From Norana najaformis (taxonomy: Eukaryota; Annelida; Clitellata; Crassiclitellata; Hormogastridae): 64,000 nt of DNA. Made by a program: the position numbers and the translations under genes. Below the pieces are notes generated by a model. That model was not told the origin of the DNA, made no database searches, and worked only from the letters and a program-made list of their open reading frames with translations. Shown here piece after piece: positions 21,933 through 34,000 of the stretch; the first letter of the stretch is position 1, and each line of letters begins with the position of its first letter. The stretch is taken from the NCBI GenBank assembly GCA_964023275.1, contig OZ029918.1:12424855-12488854 (forward strand), read 5' to 3'.

Positions 21933-23783
21933 ATGACAGAACTCGATGCTCAACTGGTCGATGGCAACTCAGGCATTTCCCCCCATTCGATCCTTGTCCC
22001 GCCAGCTATTGTCACAATCAAAGAGACACTGAAGAGCATCGGTGCCAAATGTGCAGCAGGTGCTCGCCTAGAAATCCCGAATGGCATCGATCTGACAGAT
22101 GTCGAAATTGACGTTGGCAAGAAGGTGACTTCCAAAGTACCCGTGGACAGGTCCAGCGAACCTCCGAGAGTCATTCGACGCCCAAACGAGCTGCAATTCT
22201 CTATTGAGCAAATACTGAAGAAGCCTCAGAAGTTTCCGTCAACGGGGAGCGCACATCCGGTAAGCAGGAGGCTGACAAGGCAACCATGTTCACACCGTGA
22301 ACCAGCAACATCTGTGCAAAATCCTAACGCTTTGTCAAGATGGAAGAATCTGTCGTCGACGGAAGACATGGACGTAACCTATAACGAGAAACCGAATGCT
22401 CCAGTAACAGAATCGTTTCTGAACAGTTTGCCTCGTGTTAGCACATCAAGCACTTACACGAATCTAACTAATCCAGAACTATTGCCTGAACCGTCTGCTT
22501 CTCTCGGCTGCCGTAGCTTCGCTGCATTAAGGCTCCAACAGCTCGGAACAACAACGTGCCATCATCGCGAAGCCTATTCCACCGATGTTCCGATGTATTT
22601 TCCTTCGGTATTTGCAAGCAACATCGCACACCTGTATTCCGCTCACATCACTGAAATGCATCCTAAGGAGAAGGAAAAGAGCAGAATTGCAGCAGCGAAA
22701 GTGGAAAAGTGTCACACATATCCTACCTCATTCTTCCCGATCATACACGCTTCAGATCGCCCTAAATTCTTCGACAACACCCACACAGGACTTCAGTTTA
22801 CGGATTGTGTGGATTCAGATGATAAGGCAAGCTTTCGAACAGGGGAAAGACGAAAGACCTTTGACCTTGAAATCTGTAAAGATTCACTGACAACGTTGAG
22901 TCCAAAGATGGGACAGAACATCTTTAACATGAATGATCTAAAGGCAAGACCACAAGAGCTTTATTTCGAAGACAGATTGCGATCGTTGAAGGATCGAATT
23001 ATAGAACAGAAAGTCTTAAATCAGAAGATCCCTGTCCAGGCAACGACATCGGAACCGGAGGACCGATCGAAAGGACGGAAAATCATAGAACTCCATTGCC
23101 AAACTGGGAGACACGAGGCGATCGATGTAATGAAAACGCAGACGGTCAATCAAGGAGACCTTCTTCAAACTCCTAGAGCCAACATTAAGGCTAATTATCT
23201 AGATGGTAAAGTGACGAGCAGAGTCTTCTCAGAATGTCTTGAAACAGGAGACAAACCGAGAGGGTTATTGCCTTCCAAGGGGTCTTTTAAGTGCAGCGTC
23301 TGTGCTAAGAACTTCCACGTTCTTCACAACCTGTCTCAACACACGACGGTCCACACGGGAGCTCGGCCTTTCCGTTGCCCCATCTGCGGCAAGACCTTCC
23401 GCCAGGCGAGCACCCTCTGTCGACACAGGATCACACACACCGACGACAAGCCGCACAGGTGTCCTCAGTGCGGCAAAGCTTTCAACCGATCCTCGACTCT
23501 CAACACACACCTGCGCATCCACGACCCGCGAAAGCCATTCACCTGTGACCTGTGCGGAAAGGGTTTCCACCAGAAGGGCAACTTCAAGAAACACGTGTTG
23601 ACGCATTCCGACCAGAAGGAATTCCGCTGCAGCGTCTGCGATAAAGCCTTCCAACAGATGTACAGTCTACGGTTCCACACGTTCACCCATTGCACCATAA
23701 AACCATTCAACTGCCCAGTCTGCTCCAAGGGATTCTGTCGCCGCTTTGACCTCAGGAAACATTTCAGAAAGACACATCCTTAG
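21933..23783 (+). CDS. Fezf: Fez-family zinc-finger transcription factor, single coding exon
   Basis: Fezf proteins are nuclear, sequence-specific repressors in forebrain and neuronal patterning (Drosophila earmuff, vertebrate Fezf1/2). The frame is 616 residues with no intron. An eh1 Groucho-binding motif, FSIEQIL, lies at residues 89-95. Six C2H2 fingers span residues 452-616, with family-diagnostic text: [51 protein letters not shown] and [12 protein letters not shown]. Finger starts fall every 28 residues (452, 480, 508, 536, 564, 592), and the last has the H-x4-H spacing typical of Fezf finger six. The ATG at 21933 has A at -3, and an in-frame TGA at 21921 fixes it as the first possible start in unspliced sequence. 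The protein is longer than the roughly 450-480 residues of vertebrate Fezf because residues 100-450 are a low-complexity, unrecognised linker. Linkers between fingers 3-4 (DPRKP) and 5-6 (CTIKP) deviate from the usual TGEKP. The lack of introns suggests intron loss or an old retrocopy. Confidence 0.9.
   Translation: MTELDAQLVDGNSGISPHSILVPPAIVTIKETLKSIGAKCAAGARLEIPNGIDLTDVEIDVGKKVTSKVPVDRSSEPPRVIRRPNELQFSIEQILKKPQKFPSTGSAHPVSRRLTRQPCSHREPATSVQNPNALSRWKNLSSTEDMDVTYNEKPNAPVTESFLNSLPRVSTSSTYTNLTNPELLPEPSASLGCRSFAALRLQQLGTTTCHHREAYSTDVPMYFPSVFASNIAHLYSAHITEMHPKEKEKSRIAAAKVEKCHTYPTSFFPIIHASDRPKFFDNTHTGLQFTDCVDSDDKASFRTGERRKTFDLEICKDSLTTLSPKMGQNIFNMNDLKARPQELYFEDRLRSLKDRIIEQKVLNQKIPVQATTSEPEDRSKGRKIIELHCQTGRHEAIDVMKTQTVNQGDLLQTPRANIKANYLDGKVTSRVFSECLETGDKPRGLLPSKGSFKCSVCAKNFHVLHNLSQHTTVHTGARPFRCPICGKTFRQASTLCRHRITHTDDKPHRCPQCGKAFNRSSTLNTHLRIHDPRKPFTCDLCGKGFHQKGNFKKHVLTHSDQKEFRCSVCDKAFQQMYSLRFHTFTHCTIKPFNCPVCSKGFCRRFDLRKHFRKTHP
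22197..22217 (+). other. eh1 repressor motif in Fezf
   Basis: Encodes FSIEQIL (residues 89-95). It fits the Engrailed-homology-1 pattern F-S-I-x-x-I-L that recruits Groucho/TLE co-repressors, and sits N-terminal of the fingers as in other Fezf proteins. Confidence 0.85.
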
Positions 23784-23970
23784 TACCAATGTATACCTAA
23801 GTACCAATGTACCTTACTGCCAATGTACCTTATATCATTGTATCTTAATGCCAATGTACCTTAGTAATGTAATGTAATATAACAAGCACTTATATAGCGC
23901 TCTTCAAGTACCTCTCAAAAGCGCTGAAGTACCTCTCAATGTACCATAGTGCCAATGTACCATAGTGCCT
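23784..23970. repeat. Degenerate GTACCAATGTACCTTA repeats in the Fezf 3' region
   Basis: Words such as CCAATGTACC and AGTGCCAATGTACC recur irregularly. They are interrupted by a TATATAGCGCTCTTCAAGTACC segment (about 23870-23935) that resembles the LINE/SINE-type end found elsewhere in the window. Confidence 0.75.
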
Positions 23971-23999
23971 AAATGTTTTTTTTTACGGTTGGTATAGAG

Positions 24000-24640
24000 A
24001 CGAGGCCAGTTAAAATGTGGCGCGCTAATTAGACATTTTGCTTATTTCTGCATGTTCAACGATGAATGGATTTTAGGAAAACCAGCCATTGGCCACAATG
24101 AAGGTCTGCCGATATTTAATTAATCCGTCGTTTAGTGCTGTCTTTGCTTCAGCTTTGGAAAGCCGCAATACAAGTTGATGATGAAAGGCGAGCGAGCCTG
24201 AGAAAAGACTCCCAAAGCAAACAAATTCGAAAATAAGTTTTTATATTGCCCCGGAAGTTCTCAGTATTTGGGTGAAAACAGAATGTTTTTATCACAAATA
24301 TAAACATTTCAGTACGAAAAGCATGAGAAAATTAGTGAGTTTATTCTTACCTAAAATTTATGTCTCGTGTAAATTAAATAAAATTAATTTTATAGCGCGA
24401 AATGTAGCATAAAATCTTTTAGGCGATATACTGCGCGTATAGACAAAAATTATGAAAGGCCTAATTTCGACCTATTTTATGCCTAACGGTCTTCTGAGTC
24501 GATTTCTCGCTAACTGACTTTTCCGACTTCGCGAGGGTTTTCACAGGCAAAGTCACAAACAGCAAAAGGCTCAATACGAACATTTGAAAGTAGAACAAGA
24601 AAAATCCGCTCATCGTTCATCCCATGCAGTAAACAGAAGT
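24000..24640. other. AT-rich Fezf downstream interval
   Basis: No gene seen. The first AATAAA after Fezf is in TTAAATAAAATT near 24377, a possible but unproven polyadenylation signal. Confidence 0.4.
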
Positions 24641-24641
24641 T

Positions 24642-24882
24642 TGTATGCATGTAAGCATGTATGTATGTATGTATGTATGTATGTATGTATGTATCTATGT
24701 ATGTATGTATGTATGTATGTATGTATGTATGTATGCATGTATGTATGTATGTATGCATGTATGTATGCATGTATGTATTTGTGCATGTATGTATGTATGT
24801 ATGTATATATGTATGTATGTGCATATGTACTTATGTGCATATGTATGTATATATGTGCTATGTAAGTATGTATGAATGTAGG
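24642..24882. repeat. ATGT microsatellite
   Basis: About 240 bp of TATGTATG with GCATGTATG interruptions, followed by a TATATAGCGATTTTAGGTA LINE/SINE-type end. Confidence 0.97.
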
Positions 24883-25386
24883 ACTATATAGCGATTTTAG
24901 GTATTCCTCCGAAGCGCTGTGCACATGGGTAGCTATTTAACTGATTTCACAAATAAGTCTGAAGGTCGTTTAAAGATGTTTGTCGATCAGAATTAAATGA
25001 AACAGCGTGTAATTGCAACTGAAGATTGCTTCAACACAGGAGATGGCACGACAGTCTCCAACTGATGTGCGTGAGATCGGCACCTGCACATATGCACGTG
25101 CCAATCCTCCCCATATATTATGTCCAAGTGCAACAGAGTTCAACGATCGTCGAGTAGGTTGGCACGCGTCAGATGTTATTAAAAATTTTGAATTAGCCAT
25201 AAACGAGTTCAAGCAAGCAATAAAATTTTCCCCTGGCAGAAGTCGGTTTAAAAACAAGGTGGCAACTGACAACATGCACTCGATGGGGCCTACTTTCTCA
25301 TTCCGTGTTATGTCTTAGCGCGCAACGACTAATTGCATTCAGACTGAAGTCTTGTCAGCTGCTGTAGCTCGAGTGTTCCCTAGTAG

Positions 25387-25553
25387 CAATGGCGGATTTA
25401 GCTACGGACGTGGGGGCGGTTCGCCCTCTGCGCCCCACTTGGTTATATGCCGGCGCTCCTCAGCCCAGGTCCGTGCAGGGTGGACTGCCAGAATGTGGCG
25501 CCCCTCTAGAGATGCTGTTGCCCCCCACGCAAGCAATCCTGGAACCGCCACTG
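25387..25553. mobile_element. Short non-autonomous DNA element, CAGTGGCGG-type, copy 2
   Basis: Starts CAATGGCGGATTTAG and ends GGAACCGCCACTG, imperfect terminal inverted repeats. It is collinear with 9430-9598 (GGGGCGGTTCGCCC, TTGGTTATATG, AGAATGTGGCGC, CACGCAAGCAATCCTGGA). No clear target duplication. Confidence 0.75.
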
Positions 25554-25559
25554 TAATTA

Positions 25560-26690
25560 TAAGTATAAAAATAAGAAATATTGATAGAATGTAAGTTTGT
25601 AGCGATTTATGATATGACTATATAGGAAACACAAGTGAACGAATAACCGTTGACAGGTGGTTTACCCATGGAGTAGGGTTACCGATCTGTCTAAGAACTG
25701 TGCGGATTTGAAATTGATCGGATTTATGGATCACCTTTGGCGCCCATCGGTTAATGTGTTGCGCATCACATGTCTTCGTCAAATGTCTGTATTGGTTATA
25801 TTCGCTATAATTAAAAACTAAGCTCAGTGAAAAAATTCTGGGGCAATGCTACATTCAAACCAGACCAGAATTAAAGTTTAGTTTCAGAAAACTTTGCCTC
25901 CTCAGTACCGCATAACCAAGTGTTTCATCTGTGTTAGCTTGAAATAATTAAAAAAATCAAATGGATGAATAAATTAACTAGATCAACAACTGCATTGCAT
26001 GCATGCATTAACTGAGTAAGCACGTGATCTGTGCATGGCAAAACAAGTCAACGACCCGATGACTAAGAGATGTGACGTCACTGAAAATTCTATGCAAACG
26101 CGCGCTCAAAACCTGCTGACGTATAGAGGAAATATGGCGTTCACACTATAAGTGAAGCATATGCCAGATCGTTATTATATCTGCGATATTGAGTTACGCC
26201 ACCGTTCTTTTCTTCTTAGCAATGCGTAATATCAACTAACGCAGCGAGCAACACGTTCACTTTCCTGAGAGTTTCCTGTTAGGGGATATAGACAGTTCCT
26301 GCTGCATACACAAATTAAATGATAGTGAGGATGTGTGTGGTATCCAACAGGAATGCCAGTGCACTGCACATAAATACATAATATTTCTGAATGTGGTGGC
26401 ATTCAAGACCATATCAATACTGATAAGAAAATATTTAAATTAAAGCCTGTATAAATATGAGTTAGAGTTATATGTTTAAGTGAATAATATTTACATATAT
26501 GACACTAAATCTTTTCGTATCTCTGTACATTTACATAAATACACGAGAAAACGTGGCTGCTTGTGTGTGGTCGGATTCTTGCATCCACCATACAGCATTT
26601 GCCTAAACTTCAGCATCCGTCGAAGCAAGCTGCTGCTGCAGGCGTTTTGGACTGATGATTGTAGTGTGATGAAAACACCGGCCTCCACTT
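25560..26690. other. Interval without recognised gene
   Basis: Mostly unique AT-rich sequence containing dispersed repeat B copy 1. Confidence 0.5.
26015..26130. repeat. Dispersed repeat family B, copy 1
   Basis: Shares with 58442-58592 the words AGCACGTGATC, GATGACTAA/AATGACTCA, GAAAATTC and GCGCGCTCAAAACCTGCTGAC (20 of 21 bases similar) in the same order and orientation. Confidence 0.7.
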
Positions 26691-27235
26691 CTTTCCTCCT
26701 TTTTTATTGTCTCCGATCCTCGTTAGTTTTTCCAATTCCGGTGCTCTTCCTCCTCCTTTTCTCCTCCTTCTTCTCCTCCTCCTCCTCCTCCTCCTCTTCC
26801 TCACACTCATCTTATGGCTCTGCTTTAATGACGACCTTATTTCTCTTTTGATTCTTACATCCGAACAACGCCTATACTTTTCTGATCTTATCTTTGGATA
26901 ACATATCATCCTCTTCTTTTACTTCTAAGTTTTCTTGTCATGTTTGTTAATATCCTGCTGTTCTTCCTTACCTTTCGTTCTTGATCGTTATGTTCTTAAC
27001 CCTTGTTTCTTCAATGACTAAATTTCTCACTCCTTACTTTCTTGACGTCTTATTTCCTTCAACCATTATTTTCTTAATCACTTGTTTCTCAACCTCTTAC
27101 TTTCTCAACAACATATTTATCAACCTTTCCCTACCTGTCCTTTGTCTTCCTCGAACTTAACTTCATTTTCATATCTTCTCATCTTTTCTTCCTTCCTTCC
27201 ACGATTCCCACCTTCTTTCCATTTAACTTCTCCTC
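26690..27235. repeat. Pyrimidine-rich block
   Basis: C/T-dominated + strand, including a TCC/CTC run at 26750-26805 and TTTCTTACC-like words to 27235. No gene; frames here are low complexity. Confidence 0.8.
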
Positions 27236-27239
27236 GGCA

Positions 27240-27790
27240 CAGTCAATGAACTGATTTAAAAAAAATTTAAATTATAAATTATAATCATTTTTACGCTAAA
27301 TATAATTAGAATAATAATATAATTACAATACATATATTTAGAATAATTTCTCATGAATGAAGAAATTACATTTTGGGGTTATTTCTGGAAAATCAGGCCC
27401 ATAGTTCCAAGACCAAGTGTAAAAACAATTATAATACTAATGATACAATTATACAAATATTATATATAATTAAAATTTGAGAGTGACAACTGTAAGTATA
27501 TAATTCTATAAATAAAATTATAACTACAATCACACAATTACAAATATATAGCTATAAATAGGCTACAATAGTAAAGTAATATATATGAACATGAATAGAC
27601 CACCAAGTCACCGACATCCGATTCTACAATATCTATGTAGACAGTGAAAGATGACCCACAAAGAAATATACATAACATACAATACTAAATGTTAAGCACC
27701 CGTTTCCGTTTATATTTATGAGGAAGCCGGTGCTTATTACCGTTCGCCATAAAATAGATGGAATTTCCTTATTTTATTGGCGGCAGCGTA
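27240..27790. other. AT-rich interval
   Basis: Very AT-rich DNA with AATTATAATT-type words. Nothing coding recognised. Confidence 0.5.
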
Positions 27791-27804
27791 ACCTTACGAC
27801 CCCT

Positions 27805-28160
27805 TGCGTCCGTCCGTCTGTCTGTCTGTTTGTTTGTCTGTCTGTCTGTCTCTCTCCGTTTCTGTCTGTCTCTGTCTCTGTCTCTATCTGTCTCTGTCTC
27901 TGTCTCTGTCTATGTCTCTGTTTCTGTCTCTGTCTCTCTCTGTATATGTCTATGTCTCTGTTTCTGTCTGTCTCTGTCTCTGTCTGTCTCTCTGTTTCTC
28001 TGTCTCTCTCCGTTTCTGTCTCTCTCTGTCTCTCTCTTTCTCTCTCTGTATATGTCTCTGTCCCTGTCTCTGTCTGTCTCTGTCTCTGTCTGTCTGTCTG
28101 TCTCTCTGTCTCTCTCCGTTTCTGTCTGTCTCTCTCTCTCTCTTTCTCTCTCTGCTTTAT
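27805..28160. repeat. TCTG/TCTC satellite-like tract, about 350 bp
   Basis: Almost pure pyrimidine plus G on the + strand: CTGTCTGT, CTGTCTCT and GTCTATGTCTC blocks. Three frames on the + strand and two on the other stay open only because of the repeat. Confidence 0.95.
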
Positions 28161-28439
28161 TCCACATCCGCTCGCCTCTTTTATCGTCAACTCACAAAGG
28201 CCCTGCGCTCCAACCCGAAACCGGAAACAGATTTATAACATCCGCAAATGCCGTTTTCGTTCCGACTCGGTTTCTTTTCTTCCATTGTGCCCCAGTCTCC
28301 GTGTAGGGCACCAAAGGGCGTCTAAAGCTAATCGATGTGCCACGGTTCTAGCGAACTGTGTCGTTTACTGGCGAAACCAGATCTTCAGGAGACAAACATT
28401 CGCCGCTACACACGTAATGAAATGGTGTCAGTGTATATA

Positions 28440-29020
28440 TATTTTTCTTTTTCTTTCTAATCCTCCTTCGCCTCCTCCTCCTGCTCTGTCATCTCCTATT
28501 TCTGCTATTCATCGTCTTTTTTGGCTTCCCATTCTTTCTTTCGCTGCTCATCCTCGTTCTTTTTCTTCCTCAACCTCCTCATCATTCATTCCTGCTGTCG
28601 TCTTCTTCGTCGTCGTCGTCGTCGTTTTCTTCTTCCTATTCCTCCTCCCTCTGCTCTACTTTTTAGTTTCATTAAAATCCTGAAAGCAAAACTTGTAGAT
28701 CATATTACTGTAACAACTTGTAGATCATGTTACTATAACAATGTGCACTGACCATCCGTCCTTACTTACTCCGTTCCTTCGCCACTACCTCCTTCCATTC
28801 TTCGCTCCCTCTGTCTCACTCCCTGCCTGCCTCCTTGTCTCTCTTGCTTCCGCCATCCTTCCTCCTTGCCTCCCTCTATTCCTCTTTTTTCTTTGTTTTC
28901 CTCCCTCCGTATCAACGCATTCCTCGCTCTTTCCCGTACTCTCAGCCCATCGCTCTGAAACTCATCCCTCCCTGCTACTGCCGTTGCCTCTGTCTCCCGG
29001 ACACGCCCTTGCTCTGTCTG
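28440..29020. repeat. Pyrimidine-rich block (TCC, CTT, CGT words)
   Basis: C/T-rich + strand with TCGTCGTCGTCG at 28604-28625. No coding signal beyond composition. Confidence 0.75.
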
Positions 29021-29209
29021 GCTCCATCATTCGCTAACCATCAATCGATGACGTATCAGCCTTTATGAATGTCTAGTTACAGTTGTTGTAAGGAATCGCC
29101 TTCGAGGACAAAACAGGCCGCAGATTTTCTAATCCATCTCTACACCATTCGTCTCTTCGGTGAAACTCTTCAACTTCGTCCTCTTCGGAGGTTCTGTTCA
29201 ATGATACAC

Positions 29210-29363
29210 AATCGCATACATTCATACATGCATATATATACATGTATATATATGCATACATAACCAGGTCTGCATGCGAACATGCATAAATATATACATG
29301 CATGCATACATACATACATACATAGGCCTACAAACGTACCTACATGTATGCATGCATACATAT
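29210..29363. repeat. CATA microsatellite, left flank of hAT element
   Basis: CATACATACATA with ATGCATGC interruptions. Its last eight bases, ATACATAT, form the left target duplication of the element at 29364. Confidence 0.93.
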
Positions 29364-29866
29364 TAGAGGCCGACCGAAATTCGGTTTCGGTTTCGGTTTT
29401 CGGCGCCGAAAGTGTCCATAGGGCGACTTTCGGCATAGTTTCGGTTTCGGCCGAAAGAGAAATGCTAACTTTCGGTTTACTTTCGGTTTCGGCCGAAAGT
29501 GATCTTGGCTATTGTTACGCTCATAGGTGGTCTGTCTGCTGCTGTAGCTAATATATGTAACTAGCGGTAGTAGCGGTGAGCAGCTGTTTAATACAGAAGG
29601 GCAGTTGTATGCTGATCGGCGCAGCAGCCTGCTGGGCGAGAATGCCGAAAAACTGCTGTTTCTGAACTACAATATTCGTTTGTTTGGATTCAATTACTAA
29701 CGCCCACGGACACACACGAACTATGTAAGTTTATATCTTTCGGTTTCGGTTCCGGCCGAAAGTTTTGTTAAACCTTCGGATTCGGTTTCGGCCGAAAGTA
29801 ATTTTTAACTTTCGGTCTGGTTTCGGTTTCGGCCGAAACCAGAAATTCACATTCGGTCGGCCTCTA
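29364..29866. mobile_element. Complete 503-bp hAT-type non-autonomous element with palindromic subterminal repeats
   Basis: Termini TAGAGGCCGACCGAA and TTCGGTCGGCCTCTA are perfect 15-bp inverted repeats. ATACATAT flanks both sides (29356-29363 and 29867-29874), the 8-bp duplication expected of hAT transposition, though the surrounding ATAC repeat makes a chance match more likely. Inside each end, copies of GGTTTCGGCCGAAAG recur (five full or near-full), each holding the palindrome TTTCGGCCGAAA. Such subterminal repeats are known transposase-binding sites in hAT elements. The middle (29510-29700) has no transposase. Confidence 0.88.
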
Positions 29867-29874
29867 ATACATAT

Positions 29875-30000
29875 ATACATGCATGCATACATACATAAAA
29901 ATAGTTACATGCATATATACAAACACACTCAGGTCTACATACATCATGATACATGCATATTTACATATATGCATACCTACATACATACACGCATAACATA
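29875..30000. repeat. CATA microsatellite, right flank of hAT element
   Basis: Continuation of the array interrupted by the 503-bp element. Confidence 0.9.
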
Positions 30001-30364
30001 TATGATCTTAGATATTCGTATGATACATTATGCGTCTATTCTAGTCTGACTATCTGTTAGTTTCGCACTCGTGCGTATATCTTTGCAGCAAGTAAGTAAG
30101 TATCGACTGAAACAGGAAGACAACGACGCCCAATTTTTCTCTTATCAATTGCTTTGAAAGCCAACCCAGAAAAAGACGCATATAAATTTGGCTGCGACCC
30201 ATGGATTATTCAGCATCACGAGTCCATGGAATCCCCCCAGACGCCGTCTACGCATGTCACCTCAGATAGCCTAAGTGTCACTATCATGGGCGTCGACACT
30301 TTGTAGAGAGTGGGTGGACAAGTTCATCATTATAAAAGACACGCGTGCCCACGTAATACCTGTT

Positions 30365-30502
30365 TGTCTGCATGTATGTAAGTATATATGCATGCCTGTA
30401 TCTTCTTATGTATATTTGTTTTTATGTATGTATGTACGTATCTATGTATGTATGTATGTATGTACGGATTTTTTATATGTATGTATGTATGTACGTACGT
30501 AC
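30365..30502. repeat. ATGT microsatellite
   Basis: TATGTATG with GTACGTAC ends. Confidence 0.93.
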
Positions 30503-30724
30503 CTGGAACTAAACCTTTAATCAATGTTACAGTGTTGAAAAATGACTATCTGTTAGATCTACGAACACATGTGAGTCTTAAGAAGAGCTTAAATGTTTCT
30601 TGAGCCACAGCTGGCACCGAAAGTTCGGATTTTCAGCCGAAGATTCTTCTAGAAAGGAAGATGGATTAGAGTGGATCTACAAGAGATAACTACAAAAATT
30701 GGTACTAACTCCAATACCATTATT

Positions 30725-30830
30725 AAACACACCACCACCACCCACCACCACCGCAACCACCCACCACCATCATCCCAACCCACCACCGCAATCACCCACA
30801 CCCACCATCATCACCACCACCACCACCATG
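30725..30830. repeat. CAC/ACC trinucleotide tract
   Basis: Imperfect CCACCACC run. Thr/His/Pro-rich frames are artefacts. Confidence 0.9.
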
Positions 30831-30959
30831 TTTCCTTCTACTCTTTTTACTCGTTTGTTATGCCTCTTCCACTCCTCTTCCACTTCCGTCTCCTCCTGCA
30901 TTTCCGTCTTCCTTCTTTTCCTCCTTTTACAATGCTTTTCATACAGAAAGCTGGAAAAG

Positions 30960-31022
30960 CGTCTGTCTGTCTGTCTGCCTGTCTGTCTGCCTGTCTGTCT
31001 GTCTGTCTGTCTGTCTGTCTGA
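30960..31022. repeat. (CTGT)n microsatellite
   Basis: About 15 CTGT units with two CTGC variants. Confidence 0.96.
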
Positions 31023-31049
31023 TTCTGCTCATCTGTGTGAAACGGAAGA

Positions 31050-34000
31050 ATTAAACGAGGGCATCAGTGTAGGTCACGAAACGCTGAGACTTCAGACACA
31101 ACTCACAGGTCAGGTAAAAGTTTATTAGGTGCGACTTGAACTGTGTTATGGTAGAATCAACATGCAAGGTGTCAGGTCATGCCTTCTAGCTATGCAAGGA
31201 CCAAACTGCACGTGGTGCAGTAAGATCAAACACGCTGGACAGCCGGTTAAATGATGCGGGAAAAATCACTTTCCGCTGCCTCTAGCGTGTACTATAAAAC
31301 TAAGTCTCAGCTTAAATCATAAAGCTAAAACTCTTTTTAAAGAACACATTTACTGCTTAACATTTTAACGTAATCGAAAAAACTTAGGTTTAGCGGAGGA
31401 CAGTTAACCCTATTATCCTCTATGTCGGTTCTGTGAGGTCATAATCTGGACCAAAAGCTCATTCTTGGTTATCTATCATCGTCTGGCCTCTCTTTTTATA
31501 TGAATATACAGACAGACAGACAGACAGACAGATATATATATATACATACATTAGGTTGGTCCACGTGTATGTTGTAAAATAAAGCTTCGGTTTTTGAAAA
31601 CCGGAAGGTGCCAAATAAGTCCAATATGTGAAATAATAAATCAGATGCACTTTGATTTCAATTGGAGAATTTTTAGAGGTTGCAGAGGACCTTGGAAGTT
31701 CAAACCGGTCTGTCGCTTTGCCATCCTTAGGTAATCTGTTTATGTCTTCTTGGAGAATAGAAAGTATGACTCACTTGCTAGTAACTGTTGAATTTCTGTT
31801 GACTAAAATGTGGTTGGTTAATCTTTCAGTTATTGTAATCGTGCCAATGTGGTGCAGAAGATGGAACTGAAATCCAGTAAGACAATGTCTGAGGAGGGAG
31901 GGTCGCCAAGACAGATCCAGAAAGAGATGAAGTTCTAAGCAGCGCTGTAGAATTGAAGTTAGGCAGTAATAATAAGGACACGGCTGACAAAGACAGTGAT
32001 CCAGAATGGGTTAGGGTATCAGAGAGAAAGAGAAAACAGCAATCATCTTGTAAAAAGCTCAGTAAGAATCCAATTGTCACTAAGAAGGTGGCTGCAGTTT
32101 TCAATTCAACTGAATCAGTGAGACAGAAGCACCACACACCTTGGCTGCTACTGTTCGAGCTCAAGGTCATGAAATTCAGGACTTGCCAAGAAAGAGGACT
32201 AAACTGAAAAGAGTTTTTCGCACCTTTATTAATTAATTAATTAATTAATTTTTTATATATTTATTTTATTTCTTTAAAGCATTTGTTACACGCGCAATGT
32301 CAGCACATCTCAATCTTGTTTTTACTTCAGTTCTCGCCCGAGTCCGCATTGGTTACTCAAATCTCATTGGAATTGTCAACTGTTGCCTGATGTCACTGGA
32401 TGGGATAAGATTTGGGGTAAGACTGCCTGTTATTGTGTCCAGTGCTGGAGTAGAGCGACTATTTGGCGTCCAGAAAATTAACTCCAGCTCTGGAGGAGCT
32501 CAGACCAATGTCACTATTCGATGCCTTGATGACTGGAATCTGTAAAAGGTCAGTGATATGTGCTTTGAAATGACAGGCAGCAACACAATTTTACATTAAT
32601 ATCCAGGCATGGTTCGAGCCTTCTTGTGCCGAATCTTGCCAAATAATGATCTTCGTTTTCTTCGAGGTGTGGCTGATCGAATACAGAAATTAGGCAAGCT
32701 GTCAGGCCTATATCTGAACACCTGCTTCTCAGGCTTGACTCAACAACTGCTAATGTTAACATGTTAACAGCCCTCTAAATCCACTTGTGGAACGCTTAAA
32801 TATGGTGTAGTTTGGCTGAACATTTTAATGCATGGACTCTAATGGCGGATTCAGACATTGGACTTTGAACAAAAATGTTTTGGACCACCAATAAATATAT
32901 TTATAATATATATAAACTTATATATCCGGATTCTAGGATTTCGATTGCATCCGCCTAAGAAATCGGGACTTTGAACTGCGTTTTAATTTGAATCGACCAT
33001 CTCTTCGCAAATTTTGTAGTGTACTGCAATGAAGGAGATCAATGAGATTTTGATTAAAATTGATTTGGTTGAACTAACTAAATTAGACTGAAATGGAATA
33101 GACTAGATTGAATTGAAATAAAATAAAATAGATTATATAACTTTTTATTAGATCCATAAGTGAACATAAACTTCTGGCCTAAGTCTATTAAAGTTACTGG
33201 ATCATTCCGCGTGCTTAAAACATTTCAATTACGCACAGTTTCTCCAGGGGACAAGTGAATTGACTCACAGACAGACCAGAATGATGTACTGTAGAATTTC
33301 ATCTGGATTAGACTGCGTTTGCGAAACAGGAGTGGACTTGACCGCAAACAAAGACACGTTTAAACATTAACCCTAGCACTACATCCGCTCTGAGCTAACG
33401 CCGAAGGCATTCATCTGTCAGACAGACAGACAAACGGACAGACAGACAGACATGTCTACGAGCTAATCACAACTATAAACCCATCGAATAATTTATGTAG
33501 CGCTAAGTACTCCTATGCCATCCACTGCCTTCTCGTTGGCAATCGGCTGCAGCAGCGATCCATGTTCCTCGCACGGAGCGCCGCTCATTCGTCTTAAGAC
33601 TCGGCTCAGTGCGCCTAACGGACTAAGCACCTGGCAACGGATCCGGCAGCAGGAGTTCAGGCCAATAGCGATGCGAGTGATGTCTGCATTCGGTAACTGG
33701 ACAGTTAGGGCAGACGGACGAGACTGGGTTGAATGTCTTACAGACGTGTAATAAATCGATCGAAATCAGACACTTATTGAAGCCACACTAAGACACAAGT
33801 AAAACAGAAAGACTTCAAGGACAGAGGAAAATAAGACTCAGATTTACATTGACATCTAAACAAATACAAGAAAAGAATTAACGGATCGAAAGAAGAAATA
33901 ACTCTGCGCTACATAAATTAATAGAACATAGCGATCTATTAGATATCGCTCAAGTTAATAAATTATTACTACTGAACTGAGGGCTCTGACTGAGTTATTT

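Noticed and set aside
23265..23728. - strand and alternative-frame ORFs of up to 129 codons
   Set aside because: They are shadows of the Fezf zinc-finger frame.
27718..28683. 321-codon frame rich in Cys-Leu-Ser-Val
   Set aside because: It spans the TCTG/TCTC tract and flanking pyrimidine blocks. No domain, no codon bias beyond the repeat, and overlapping frames are equally open.
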